Source of the DNA: Porphyromonas sp.
Lineage (GTDB): Bacteria > Bacteroidota > Bacteroidia > Bacteroidales > Porphyromonadaceae
Reading direction: 5' to 3'
NCBI GenBank assembly: GCA_022772085.1
Contig: JALFBN010000015.1
Coordinates: 1-64,000 of the forward strand
DNA length: 64,000 nt
A program made the translations under genes and the position numbers. The number at the start of each line of letters is the position of its first letter. Positions within the stretch are counted from its first letter, which is position 1. A model generated the notes under the pieces. That model searched no databases, had not been told where the DNA came from, and saw only the letters and a program-made list of their open reading frames with translations. Positions 1-9,845 of this stretch are shown piece after piece.

Positions 1-99
1 ACAAACATATGTTGCAAGGGCGATGAATAGGATGTCACACAATCTATATTTACAGCGGCCTAATACGCGTGGATCTGGGATAGTCTCGAAGTATTTCAT
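1..99 (-). mobile_element. N-terminus of ISAs1-family (DDE_Tnp_1-associated) transposase, truncated by window edge
   Basis: Reverse-strand reading from ATG at 99: MKYFETIPDPRVLGRCKYRLCDILFIALATYVC, open to the window edge; the '(Y/F)F..IPDPR....(K)Y.L.DIL.IAL' pattern is typical of ISAs1/H-repeat transposase N-termini. -7-like box TATCTTTG (rc of 105-112) just upstream. Confidence 0.8.
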
Positions 100-188
100 G
101 CTTACAAAGATAGCGCTTGTATTTTGATGCGGTTGCCCTGAAAGAGAAACAGTTCCAAAGTAAGGACAAATAAAAGAAATTCGTTTAC

Positions 189-644
189 CTAAGATAAAAT
201 AAATCCAGGGGGCAATAGGGAAGAAACATCACAACCATGATTGAGCAATTCACGCACAGAGCCACTACTGATATGTGATAGGTGCTGTGCCGTAAACATC
301 AGTACCGTCTCGATACCGGATAGGTGATAGTTTATGTCGGCGAGTGAACGTTCATATTCGTAGTCAATGGAGGAGCGAATGCCGCGAAGTAAAACAGATG
401 CGCCATACTGCCGGGCAACCTCCGTTGTAAGTCCTGAATAGGAAACAATTGTTACCCGATCATCACTGGCGTAGTAGTGCGACAATTGGCGAAACCGCTG
501 CTCCAAAGAAAAGTAAGGATGCTTCTGATCATTAACTCCAATGGCAATAACGATTGAGTCGAACATCTTCAATCCCCGTGTTACAATATCAGCATGTCCC
601 ACGGTAAAAGGATCAAAAGACCCTGCAAACAAAGCGGTAAGCAT
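189..644 (-). CDS. coaD: Pantetheine-phosphate adenylyltransferase
   Basis: 151 aa; ALFAGSFDPFTVGHADIVTRGLKMFD nucleotidyltransferase HxGH-type motif, LLRGIRSSIDYEYE, ISSGSVREL. Confidence 0.95.
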   Translation of the reverse strand: MLTALFAGSFDPFTVGHADIVTRGLKMFDSIVIAIGVNDQKHPYFSLEQRFRQLSHYYASDDRVTIVSYSGLTTEVARQYGASVLLRGIRSSIDYEYERSLADINYHLSGIETVLMFTAQHLSHISSGSVRELLNHGCDVSSLLPPGFILS

Positions 645-674
645 ATTATTAGAGACTAGAATACAAATTTTCGA

Positions 675-2612
675 TCACTCCTCCTCGATGACCAAATTCT
701 CTATAATAAAATCCTGTCTATCAGGCGTATTCTTACCCATATAGAAGTCCAAGAGATGCTTATAGGTGTCCTCTTTTCTTAGATTCACCTGACGGAGTTT
801 AATATTTTCCTCTGCAATCAGATCTTTGAACTCGTCTGCCGAAATCTCTCCCAATCCTTTGAATCGAGTCAATTGAGCCTTTTTGCCTAAGGTTTTAAGA
901 GCATGATCACGCTCTTCGTCACTATAGCAATAATAGGTATAATCCTCCTGAGGCAAACCTACAAGCTTCTTGGCTGCCTTTTTTTTGCGCAAAGCAATCT
1001 CTCCGGGGGGTAGGGATACGCGATACAACGGAGTCTCTAAGATAAAAACGTGCCCCTTACGTACCAATTCAGGGAAGAACTGAAGAAAAAATGTCAGCAT
1101 CAATAGGCGAATATGCATCCCATCATCATCGGCATCGGTTGCAATGATCACACGATTATAACGTAGTCCATCCAAACCATCCTCAATATTAAGAGCCGCC
1201 TGAAGTAGATTAAACTCTTCGTTTTCGTAGACCACTTTTTTGGTCAGTCCAAAGCAATTGAGAGGTTTTCCCCTTAAGCTGAATACTGCCTGATAGCGGG
1301 GATCCCGACTTGTCGTTATGGAACCACTTGCAGAGTTACCCTCCGTAATAAAAATACTGGTGCGCTCAGGTTCTTTATTTTTTGCCTTCGAATCGTTAAA
1401 GTGTACACTACAATCTCTGAGCTTTTTGTTGTGAAGACTGGATTTCTTTGCTCGCTCTCGAGCCAACTTAGCCACTCCACTCATAGATTTCCGTTCCCGC
1501 TCACTCTCCTGAATCTTCTTGAGCATAACCTCTGCCACATCCGCATGAATATGCAGGTAGTCATCCAACTGCTCTTTCAGAAAATCCCCGATGAATTTCT
1601 GAATACTTATACCATAGAGGGGTTCGTCTTTGTACTGAGGCTCCTCAGGAACCATATCTTTGGATCCTAATTTCGTCTTCGTCTGGCTCTCAAATGTAGG
1701 CTCTACCACCTTGAGGCTCACTGCTGCCACAATCCCTGAACGAATATCGGCATAGTCGAAATTCTTTGAAAAAAACTCTTTTATCACTCGAGCTACAGAC
1801 TCCCGAAATGCGGATAAGTGCGTCCCTCCTTGTGTGGTGTTTTGCCCATTTACAAAGCTGTAAAACTCCTCTCCATACTGATTGGTATGGGTTAGTGCTA
1901 CCTCTACATCTTCCGTTTTCAGATGGATAACAGGATACAAAGGGTCTGCCGTTAGATCCTCATTGAGGAGATCTTGCAAACCGTGACGGCTCAGAAACTT
2001 TTTGCCATTGTAGAGAATTGTAAGTCCTGCATTCAAGAATGTATAGTTGCGCAGCATTGCAACAACATACTCATCTCGAAACTTGTAATTGCGAAACAGC
2101 GTCGCATCAGGCGTAAAGTGCACCTCGGTACCTTGAGGCTCTTCGCAAGGGACGATCTCGCCTTCGTATTCAATTTGAGCTTTGCTGAACTCCACTTTTT
2201 TGGTCATCCCCTCACGGCGAGATTGCACTGAGAAGTGTGTCGAAAGTGCGTTGACCGCCTTAATTCCGACCCCATTGAGACCGACCGATTTTTTGAAAGC
2301 ACGGGAATCCATTTTAGCTCCCGTATTCATCTTACTAACAGCATCAACAAGCTTACCCAAAGGGATACCTCGACCATAATCACGAACAGAGACAGTACCA
2401 TCTGCAATGGTCACCTCAATGACCTTACCCTGTCCCATAACAAACTCGTCGATCGAGTTATCAATCACCTCTTTTAATAGAACGTAGACTCCATCATCAC
2501 TGGCAGACCCGTCCCCGAGCTTGCCAATGTACATACCGGGACGCCGTCGAATATGAACGTCCCAATCCAAAGTGGTAATACTACCTTCGGTATATCCTAT
2601 CGCTGAATCCAT
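675..2612 (-). CDS. parE: DNA topoisomerase IV subunit B (type IIA topoisomerase ATPase subunit)
   Basis: 645 aa; [56 protein letters not shown]. Confidence 0.93.
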   Translation of the reverse strand: MDSAIGYTEGSITTLDWDVHIRRRPGMYIGKLGDGSASDDGVYVLLKEVIDNSIDEFVMGQGKVIEVTIADGTVSVRDYGRGIPLGKLVDAVSKMNTGAKMDSRAFKKSVGLNGVGIKAVNALSTHFSVQSRREGMTKKVEFSKAQIEYEGEIVPCEEPQGTEVHFTPDATLFRNYKFRDEYVVAMLRNYTFLNAGLTILYNGKKFLSRHGLQDLLNEDLTADPLYPVIHLKTEDVEVALTHTNQYGEEFYSFVNGQNTTQGGTHLSAFRESVARVIKEFFSKNFDYADIRSGIVAAVSLKVVEPTFESQTKTKLGSKDMVPEEPQYKDEPLYGISIQKFIGDFLKEQLDDYLHIHADVAEVMLKKIQESERERKSMSGVAKLARERAKKSSLHNKKLRDCSVHFNDSKAKNKEPERTSIFITEGNSASGSITTSRDPRYQAVFSLRGKPLNCFGLTKKVVYENEEFNLLQAALNIEDGLDGLRYNRVIIATDADDDGMHIRLLMLTFFLQFFPELVRKGHVFILETPLYRVSLPPGEIALRKKKAAKKLVGLPQEDYTYYCYSDEERDHALKTLGKKAQLTRFKGLGEISADEFKDLIAEENIKLRQVNLRKEDTYKHLLDFYMGKNTPDRQDFIIENLVIEEE

Positions 2613-3739
2613 TACAGTTTCTTGATGAACGCTCTACGAGTTTTGTGATGTTTCCGCTCAAAGTAATTCCATTGCATCTGAACGGACATGTTGGTTTCCA
2701 GTTCTGGATTACTCTCAGCATACTCTATTCCAAACTTCTGATAAATGGGTATTAAGTCATTGAAGAGCAATGCGTTTACGCCTCTATTCATATACTCCGG
2801 AAGTACCCCCATGAGATACAAATCAATCACCTTGGGCCTGCCCTTAAGCGCACGGAGCAGATGTACAAAGCCAAAGGGGAAAAGTTTCCCGTTAGCTAAC
2901 TTCAAAGCCTTGCTGAGGCTAGGGAGAGAGATGGCAATGCCCACCACCTTTTCATCCTTTTCTCGTACAATAAGGGTTACGAACTCGGGGCGCAACATCG
3001 GGATATAGAGCTTCGTATAGTACTCGATCTGTGCCGGACTCAATTCCGAATAACCATAAAGATTGCTGTAAGCCTTGTTAATCGTTTCAAATACAGCAGG
3101 TCCATACGGAAGTAGTTCTTTTCGATTGGAGGGCTTCACAATGCGAAGACCGTACTTTTCCTGTACAATTTTAGAGATCCTGATATGCTTTTCGGGAATC
3201 TCTTTAGGGATTGTTATTTTGAACTCTTTCCAATCCTGATCCTTGATAAAGCCTAAACGCTCCAACTGCTTGGGATAGTAAGCGTAATTATATATGGTGA
3301 TCATGGTACCAAGTTGGTCAAACCCCTCAACCAACATTCCCTCTTTATCCATATCGGTAAAACCCATAGGCCCTTGTAACATCTCCATACCTTTGCTACG
3401 GGCCCAGTTTTCAACAGCCTCAAATAGGGCATCGACCACCGCATTATCATTGATAAAATCAACAAAACCAAAGCGAGCATTACTCTGATTCCAGGTTTCG
3501 TTGGCACGATGGTTTATAATACCGGCGATACGCCCCACGACCTTGCCTTCACGATATGCGAGGAAATAAGCAGCCTCACAGAACTCGAAAGCCGGATTAC
3601 GATCTTTGTCTAGCGTCCCAAGCTCATCGTCTATAAGCACAGGGACGTGGTAGGGATTTTTCTTATAGAGTTCATTTCCAAACTGAACAAAACGCTTCAG
3701 TTCTGACTTATCTTGTACTTGTCTAATTTCTACTGCCAT
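2612..3739 (-). CDS. GNAT-like conserved protein of unknown specificity
   Basis: 375 aa; [20 protein letters not shown] and C-terminal [15 protein letters not shown] acetyltransferase-like segments; 1-nt overlap with parE start. Confidence 0.7.
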   Translation of the reverse strand: MAVEIRQVQDKSELKRFVQFGNELYKKNPYHVPVLIDDELGTLDKDRNPAFEFCEAAYFLAYREGKVVGRIAGIINHRANETWNQSNARFGFVDFINDNAVVDALFEAVENWARSKGMEMLQGPMGFTDMDKEGMLVEGFDQLGTMITIYNYAYYPKQLERLGFIKDQDWKEFKITIPKEIPEKHIRISKIVQEKYGLRIVKPSNRKELLPYGPAVFETINKAYSNLYGYSELSPAQIEYYTKLYIPMLRPEFVTLIVREKDEKVVGIAISLPSLSKALKLANGKLFPFGFVHLLRALKGRPKVIDLYLMGVLPEYMNRGVNALLFNDLIPIYQKFGIEYAESNPELETNMSVQMQWNYFERKHHKTRRAFIKKL

Positions 3740-3786
3740 AGCTATTGGTCTTTGGGATTGCGTACGCGTTCCTGCTCTCTATTTGA

Positions 3787-5460
3787 TTATACTTTCTTCT
3801 CTACGATTGCTTGTACGACATTAAGCGCATAATCGCCAAAGTGCTCGTACTCATCAATAATATCAAGATAGTAAACGGATTGTTGATAAGGATAGACATG
3901 AGCATCAAGATCTTGCATATTTTTCCGCTTCAGATCATCACGCATATTATCGATCTCATTCTCTATGTTATAAGATTGGTGTGCAGCATCAGCATTGGGT
4001 GAAGACATCTGCAATACATCAATCATATGCTTGGCACATTTCTCTACCACCATGTGAAGATTCAAAAGTTTTTCTACCAAAAGAGGCTCAAAAGAAGTGC
4101 CACTGTTGTTGCGTTTTTTGAGAGAGCGTGCGATATTGAAACAGGTATCTCCCAAACTCTCGATCTCCGTTGCAGCACGCATCATCACACGCACCTCTTG
4201 CTTGGCATCACTACTCAAATCGCCATCAGACAAGGCATTAAGATAGTTAACAATCTCCACCTCTACCCGATCGCAGATATTCTCGAATTTCTCAATCCGA
4301 TTAAAAGTTTCATTGAACTCTGTGGCATCCACCGTTGTAATGAGAATTTTGTCCATCTCAAGCATCTCCAGTACACGTTTACTGTAAGAACCAAGCTCCT
4401 TGTGCACCTGGATCAGTGAAAGTTCACTCGTTGAGAGCATACGTGTAGAGATGAATTGGAGATGACGATTCTCATCACTGTCAGGCTCGGACATCTTCCC
4501 TGAACGAACAACACGCTCACATATCTTGACATAAAGAGGTACAAACCAAATCATGATCAACACATTGGATACATTGAAGAGGGTATGGAAAAGTGCAAGC
4601 CCCACGGAGGGGTTTCCTTCAGAAATATCCTCCACAAAATGAGCCAAGGGATAGAAGAGACAAAGCACCCAAATAACGCCAAGGAAGTTGAAGAGGAAGT
4701 GTGAAAAAGCGGTGCGCTTAGCCGCTATATTGGCATTAAGGGCGGCCAAATTGGCCGTGATGGTCGTTCCGATATTTTCTCCCAAGATCATGGCAATCGC
4801 CAATTCAAAAGGAATCCAACCATTGTGACACATAATAAGGGTAATGGCTACCGTAGCACTCGATGACTGCACAATGATAGTCATAATCGTTCCGATGAGA
4901 AGGAAGATCAAGACAGAGCCAAAACCCAATCCCGTATAACCGGAAAGGAACTCCAATGCCTCTGGATTGCTCTGCAGGTTGGGCATTGAATCCTTTAGGA
5001 ATTGCAAGCCTAAGAAAAGCAGAGAGAACCCAATAATGAACTCTCCGAGGTTGTTCCACCGGGGCTTCTTGGAGAATATGAGTGGTATGGCAAAAGCAAA
5101 AAGCGGAATGGCAAAAGCACTAATGTCAACTTTGAATCCGAGGAGAGATATAATCCATGCCGTTACGGTAGTACCGACATTCGCCCCCATCACGACGCTG
5201 ATGGACTGAGCCAAGCTGAGCAAGCCCGCATTCACGAAACTGACGACCATGAGAGTCGTGGCAGAAGAGGACTGAATCAGAGCGGTAATAAATAGCCCCG
5301 TAAGCACTCCAAAGAAGCGATTGGAGGTCATGGCGGAGAGGATATTTCGCATCTTATCTCCAGAGATTTTCTGAAGGCCCTCGCTCATGATCTTCATTCC
5401 ATATAGGAAGAGCCCCAAAGCCCCGATCAAGCGAATAAAATCTAGTATTCCGTACGTCAT
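3787..5460 (-). CDS. Na+/Pi cotransporter family protein with C-terminal PhoU-like domain
   Basis: 557 aa; two QSSSAT repeats (LIQSSSATTLMVV, IVQSSSATVAITL), GANVGTT / GENIGTT, PhoU-like tail. Confidence 0.92.
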   Translation of the reverse strand: MTYGILDFIRLIGALGLFLYGMKIMSEGLQKISGDKMRNILSAMTSNRFFGVLTGLFITALIQSSSATTLMVVSFVNAGLLSLAQSISVVMGANVGTTVTAWIISLLGFKVDISAFAIPLFAFAIPLIFSKKPRWNNLGEFIIGFSLLFLGLQFLKDSMPNLQSNPEALEFLSGYTGLGFGSVLIFLLIGTIMTIIVQSSSATVAITLIMCHNGWIPFELAIAMILGENIGTTITANLAALNANIAAKRTAFSHFLFNFLGVIWVLCLFYPLAHFVEDISEGNPSVGLALFHTLFNVSNVLIMIWFVPLYVKICERVVRSGKMSEPDSDENRHLQFISTRMLSTSELSLIQVHKELGSYSKRVLEMLEMDKILITTVDATEFNETFNRIEKFENICDRVEVEIVNYLNALSDGDLSSDAKQEVRVMMRAATEIESLGDTCFNIARSLKKRNNSGTSFEPLLVEKLLNLHMVVEKCAKHMIDVLQMSSPNADAAHQSYNIENEIDNMRDDLKRKNMQDLDAHVYPYQQSVYYLDIIDEYEHFGDYALNVVQAIVEKKV

Positions 5461-5511
5461 ACTTACTCTATGATATTATGTTGTTTAACTCATTCCCCTT
5501 GGAGGCAAAAA

Positions 5512-5553
5512 TTGTTCTTTGCTTCTCTTTGTTTAAATTTGAGGACAAATATA
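5512..5553. promoter_or_regulatory. Overlapping divergent promoters between Na/Pi transporter gene (-) and nucleoside kinase gene (+)
   Basis: Plus: TTG 5512-5514, 19-nt spacer, TAAATTTG 5534-5541. Minus: TATATTTG as rc of CAAATATA 5546-5553 (no good -33 seen). Confidence 0.6.
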
Positions 5554-5574
5554 ATCGAAAAAGATTAAAGCTCT

Positions 5575-7242
5575 ATGGATACCATACAGATTGTATGTAC
5601 AAATAACGGCCATAAGGATTTGGTTCATAAGGGTATAACTTTATTGGAACTCGCCGAAAAATATAAAAAGGAGTTGGGATTCCTGCCCATGAATTGCCGC
5701 GTAAACAACAGCACAATGGCTCTATCGGAACGAATCCTTAAGCCCTCTGAACTTTTTTTTGTAGGTATGACGGACGAGAGCGGACAGCGCACCTACTTCC
5801 GCACACTCAGTTTCATTTTGAGCAAGGCAGTCTATGAGATATTACCTCAAAGCCACCTCCGCATCGAGCACTCCCTTGCCAATGGATACTATTGCAGCAT
5901 CCAAAATGGGCATGAAATCACCGACCAAGAACTTGCCAACATCATGATACGGATGGACGAGATCATAGCAGCCGATCTCCCCTTTGTATCCAAAACAGTT
6001 ACCAAAGCTGAAGCAATTCAGATTTTCAGAGAACTGGGTGAGGAGGATAAAGCACAGCTCCTAGAAAGTTATCATGTGCCATTCATTACGTATCAGGAGC
6101 TCGACGGCTATCCCAATACCTTCTACGGCTCACTTGCCCCCTCAACAGGATACGTATACATGTACTCCATCGAGCGATATTTAGATGGACTCCTGATCCG
6201 CATACCCTCTCGCAAAGATCCCTCACAGCTAGCTCCGCTAAACGAGCAACCCAAGCTTCGTGAAGTACTCAAAGGACAAAAGGATCTCATCCAGATGTTG
6301 GAAACACCCTACATTGGATACCTCAATAAAAAGATTGAACAGGGTGCTATCAATGAGATCATCATGATCAGCGAAGCCGAACAGGAAAAGAGAATCTCCA
6401 TGATAGCTCAGGAGATCGCACAACATTATCACCAAGATGGAGTGCGGATCGTTCTCATATCGGGTCCCTCCTCTTCAGGGAAAACTACCTTTACCAAGCG
6501 ACTTTACACCCAGCTTCGCACCTGTTTCCTCAAACCACACAACATATCATTAGACGATTATTTCGTCAATCGAGATAAAACCCCTCTGGACGAGAACGGG
6601 CAATACGACTTTGAATCACTCTATGCCGTAGACCTAGATGCTTTTAACAAAGATCTCCAAAAGCTCCTCGATGGAGAGGCAGTAACCCTACCAATTTTCG
6701 ACTTTAAATTGGGCATCCGCACCTATCGCAATGATGCACTGACTCTCCGTTCGGGCGATCTCCTCCTCATCGAGGGCATCCACGCTCTCAATCCCGAGTT
6801 GATCCCCACAATCCCCTCACAATCCCTATTCAGAATATACGTGAGTGCTCTCACGGCAATTGGTCTCGATGCACACAACCGCATCCCAACAACCGATAAC
6901 CGCCTCCTGCGTCGCATGGTACGTGATTATCGCTATCGTGGACGCAGTGCAACAGAGACCCTTGCCCAGTGGGCATCCGTCCGCAGAGGAGAAGAGCGTT
7001 GGGTCTTCCCCTACCAAGAGAAAGCGGATCGGGTATTCAACAGTGCCATGGTGTACGAGATTGCAGCCTTGCGCCGTTTTGCAGAACCGCTCCTGATGGA
7101 GGTACCTGCCAATCTACCCGAGTATAGTGAAGCACAACGGCTCTTACGTTTCCTGCGTATGGCATACTATATCCAAATAGACAGTCTACCGGGGACTTCA
7201 CTTTTGAGAGAATTTTTGGGTGGTAGTGCCTTTCACTATTAA
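5575..7242 (+). CDS. Nucleoside (uridine-type) kinase with N-terminal TGS/ThrRS-editing-like region
   Basis: 555 aa; N-terminal TGS-like domain, EHSLANGYYCSI tRNA_SAD-like segment, then kinase P-loop LISGPSSSGKTTFTKRL and LDDYFVNRDKTPLDENGQYDFE. Confidence 0.88.
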   Translation: MDTIQIVCTNNGHKDLVHKGITLLELAEKYKKELGFLPMNCRVNNSTMALSERILKPSELFFVGMTDESGQRTYFRTLSFILSKAVYEILPQSHLRIEHSLANGYYCSIQNGHEITDQELANIMIRMDEIIAADLPFVSKTVTKAEAIQIFRELGEEDKAQLLESYHVPFITYQELDGYPNTFYGSLAPSTGYVYMYSIERYLDGLLIRIPSRKDPSQLAPLNEQPKLREVLKGQKDLIQMLETPYIGYLNKKIEQGAINEIIMISEAEQEKRISMIAQEIAQHYHQDGVRIVLISGPSSSGKTTFTKRLYTQLRTCFLKPHNISLDDYFVNRDKTPLDENGQYDFESLYAVDLDAFNKDLQKLLDGEAVTLPIFDFKLGIRTYRNDALTLRSGDLLLIEGIHALNPELIPTIPSQSLFRIYVSALTAIGLDAHNRIPTTDNRLLRRMVRDYRYRGRSATETLAQWASVRRGEERWVFPYQEKADRVFNSAMVYEIAALRRFAEPLLMEVPANLPEYSEAQRLLRFLRMAYYIQIDSLPGTSLLREFLGGSAFHY

Positions 7243-7254
7243 ACGCAGGGACCG

Positions 7255-7584
7255 ATGTCGAAAAAGAATTTTGGGGGCATCGTATATAGTACTGATCCCC
7301 ATTTCCAATACCCAAGCGATGAGAGTAATCTCGTGGAAACCCTCCCCCCCGACAAACAACGCTTACGGATTCGCTACGAACGTTCGGGACGGGGAGGCAA
7401 AGAGGTCACTTTAATAACCGGATTTGTAGGTAGCGACGACGACCTCAAAGCCCTAGCAACCCAATTGAAACAGGCAGCGGGCTGTGGTGGTTCGTCAAAA
7501 AACGGAGAGATCATACTCCAAGGAGACAAGCGCACTACCCTCGCAATACTTTTACGAAAGCTAGGCTATACAAACGTAAAGTAG
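7255..7584 (+). CDS. SUI1/eIF1-like translation factor
   Basis: 109 aa; RSGRGGKEVTLITGF...LKQAAGCGGSSKNGEIILQGD typical of SUI1/YciH. Confidence 0.9.
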   Translation: MSKKNFGGIVYSTDPHFQYPSDESNLVETLPPDKQRLRIRYERSGRGGKEVTLITGFVGSDDDLKALATQLKQAAGCGGSSKNGEIILQGDKRTTLAILLRKLGYTNVK

Positions 7585-7633
7585 ACGGGGATAACTCATT
7601 AAAATGTAGGTAACAAAAAAAACAAGACTCAAT

Positions 7634-8683
7634 ATGACTAAATATACACACCTTTTGGTATCTCTCTTGGCTCTCATAGCCCTTGGATCTGGTTGTCAAA
7701 AGAAGAATAACACCTTTATGTCTGCCGCAGGAAGTCCTGGAGAGATGCTCCTCGTAATGGATGGGGACTGGCTCAAAGGACCTCAAGGCGACCTGATAAA
7801 AGAGATGTTACAAGCAGAAGTGCCCGCTTTGCCTCAGGTAGAGCATTGGATGCGTGTACAAACGGTAGCAGAAGCGGACTTTGGAGATTTTTTACGAAAC
7901 ACCCGTAATATCCTCATCGTAAAGGCAAATAAAGACACCTACACTCACAACTCAGTTAAATATGCATACGACGAATGGGCGCAGGGGCAACTGCTAATCA
8001 TTGTGCAAACTCCCAGTGCTGACTCCCTCAAAGCTCTTGTAGCCAATGAAGGGGATAAGATACGCCACCTCCTACTCCGTCACGAACTCTTTCGCTATGC
8101 CGAAGTCTGGAGCAAAGACTTCAGTACCAAAGCAGACGAATACTGCATGGAGCTCTTCAAACATCACATCAATGTGCCTCAAGATATACTCTCCTACAAA
8201 AAAGGGAGAGACTTCCTTTGGATGTCCAATAATGCTTACGAAAAGAGAAGTGATCTTGTCGTCTACGCCCTTCCCTACCGAGGCAAAGAGGATCTCACTT
8301 CCCAAGCAATGCGGATACGTCGGGATAGCGTACTCGGAGCCAATATCCCAGGTGCCACTCCCGACAGCAAAATGGTGACAATCCCCGAGGGAGTATCTCA
8401 CCAATATATCCAAATGCCCGATGGATCGTACCGCGGTGTAATTCACGGACTTTGGGAAACATCGGGAGCCAGTGCCATGGCAGGACCCTTTGTAATGCAC
8501 GCCATCGCCTGTCCCGAAGAGGGCAAAGTCTACTATATAGAGGGCTTTGTTTACTATCCGAACGAAAACAAACGCGAACTCATACGACGCATCGAAGCAG
8601 CACTCTTCTCATTCCGTCCTGCTCAAGAGACGGAGTTTGACCCAGAGCCCATCAAACGACTTTGGTGGTCGGACATACATTGA
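7634..8683 (+). CDS. DUF4837-type lipoprotein
   Basis: 349 aa with lipobox ALGSGC; Bacteroidota-style DUF4837 sequence (family name from memory). Confidence 0.7.
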   Translation: MTKYTHLLVSLLALIALGSGCQKKNNTFMSAAGSPGEMLLVMDGDWLKGPQGDLIKEMLQAEVPALPQVEHWMRVQTVAEADFGDFLRNTRNILIVKANKDTYTHNSVKYAYDEWAQGQLLIIVQTPSADSLKALVANEGDKIRHLLLRHELFRYAEVWSKDFSTKADEYCMELFKHHINVPQDILSYKKGRDFLWMSNNAYEKRSDLVVYALPYRGKEDLTSQAMRIRRDSVLGANIPGATPDSKMVTIPEGVSHQYIQMPDGSYRGVIHGLWETSGASAMAGPFVMHAIACPEEGKVYYIEGFVYYPNENKRELIRRIEAALFSFRPAQETEFDPEPIKRLWWSDIH

Positions 8684-8707
8684 TGGAGTGACATTTATAG
8701 AGAATTT

Positions 8708-9817
8708 ATGGAACAAAATACGAATAGAAAACCCCTTATCGGGATAACTCACGGAGATATAAACGGCATTAGCTACGAGATCATACTCAAGACGCTCAAT
8801 GACCCTACCCTATGTGACCTCTTTACCCCTATTATCTATGGATCGGATCAAGCCGAGGCCTTTTGGCGCAAACAGTTGGATATGGAGGGTACCCCTTGGC
8901 GCAAAATAGAGACAATCAACGAGGTTAAAGAGGGTGAAGTGAACCTTATTGTTTGCTCCTCTAGGGAGGTTAAAATAGAGATGGGAGAACCCACTCCCCT
9001 TGCAGGCGACTGTGCGCTGGATGCGCTAGAGATCGCCATGGAACACGCACTCAAACGGAGGATTGATGCCCTTGTTACGGCTCCAATCAATAAATCGACC
9101 ATGCCTCAAAACAGGTTTCCCTATAAGGGGCATACCGATTACCTCGGGGCGAAATGTGGATTAGAGGAGGCCAATGCACCGCTTATGATCCTAACCAGTG
9201 GCTCCATCCGCGTAGCTTTGGCGACGACCCACGTTGCACTGAATGAAGTGGCGGGACTCCTCAACGAACAACTGATCATCAAAAAGCTTCATGCCCTAGA
9301 GAGCAGTATGCAACGGGACTTCGACATCGAAAAACCCAAAATAGCCGTATTAGCCCTCAATCCTCATTCAGGAGATCGGGGGCTCATGGGGCAAGAGGAG
9401 CAAAATATCATCACACCTGCTATCAAGAAAGCACGAGAGGATGAGAAAATTCTTGCTTTCGGTCCCTTTGCCACCGATGGCTTCTGGGGCTCCAATGAAT
9501 TGTACAAATATGACGCAATACTAGCTCTATACCACGACCAGGGGCTCGCTCCATTCAAAACGCTGTTTATGAACAGTGGAGTTAATATCACAGCAGGGTT
9601 ACCCATCGTGCGCACCTCTCCCGATCATGGAACGGGCTATGACATCGCAGGTAAAAACCAAGCCGAGACAGAGTCTTTCCGAGAAGCTATTTATCTTGCC
9701 ATAGACACATTGCGTCACCGTCGTCACTACGAGTATGCTCGTCGTAATCCATTACGCAGGGGATATAATGAGCGAGGTAACGACAACGAGGTATTAGCCC
9801 CCACAGCAGAGGATTAA
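8708..9817 (+). CDS. pdxA: 4-hydroxythreonine-4-phosphate dehydrogenase
   Basis: 369 aa; IGITHGDINGISYEIILK, VTAPINKSTM, GHTDYL, YHDQGLAPFKTLFMNSGVNITAGLPIVRTSPDHGTGYDIAG. Confidence 0.95.
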   Translation: MEQNTNRKPLIGITHGDINGISYEIILKTLNDPTLCDLFTPIIYGSDQAEAFWRKQLDMEGTPWRKIETINEVKEGEVNLIVCSSREVKIEMGEPTPLAGDCALDALEIAMEHALKRRIDALVTAPINKSTMPQNRFPYKGHTDYLGAKCGLEEANAPLMILTSGSIRVALATTHVALNEVAGLLNEQLIIKKLHALESSMQRDFDIEKPKIAVLALNPHSGDRGLMGQEEQNIITPAIKKAREDEKILAFGPFATDGFWGSNELYKYDAILALYHDQGLAPFKTLFMNSGVNITAGLPIVRTSPDHGTGYDIAGKNQAETESFREAIYLAIDTLRHRRHYEYARRNPLRRGYNERGNDNEVLAPTAED

Positions 9818-9845
9818 AAGCCCCCACTCTCCCCTCCTCAATAAG

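Noticed and set aside
7255-7584. Bacterial eIF1/SUI1 homologue as a novelty
   Set aside because: SUI1/YciH proteins are well known in Bacteroidota and other bacteria; ordinary.
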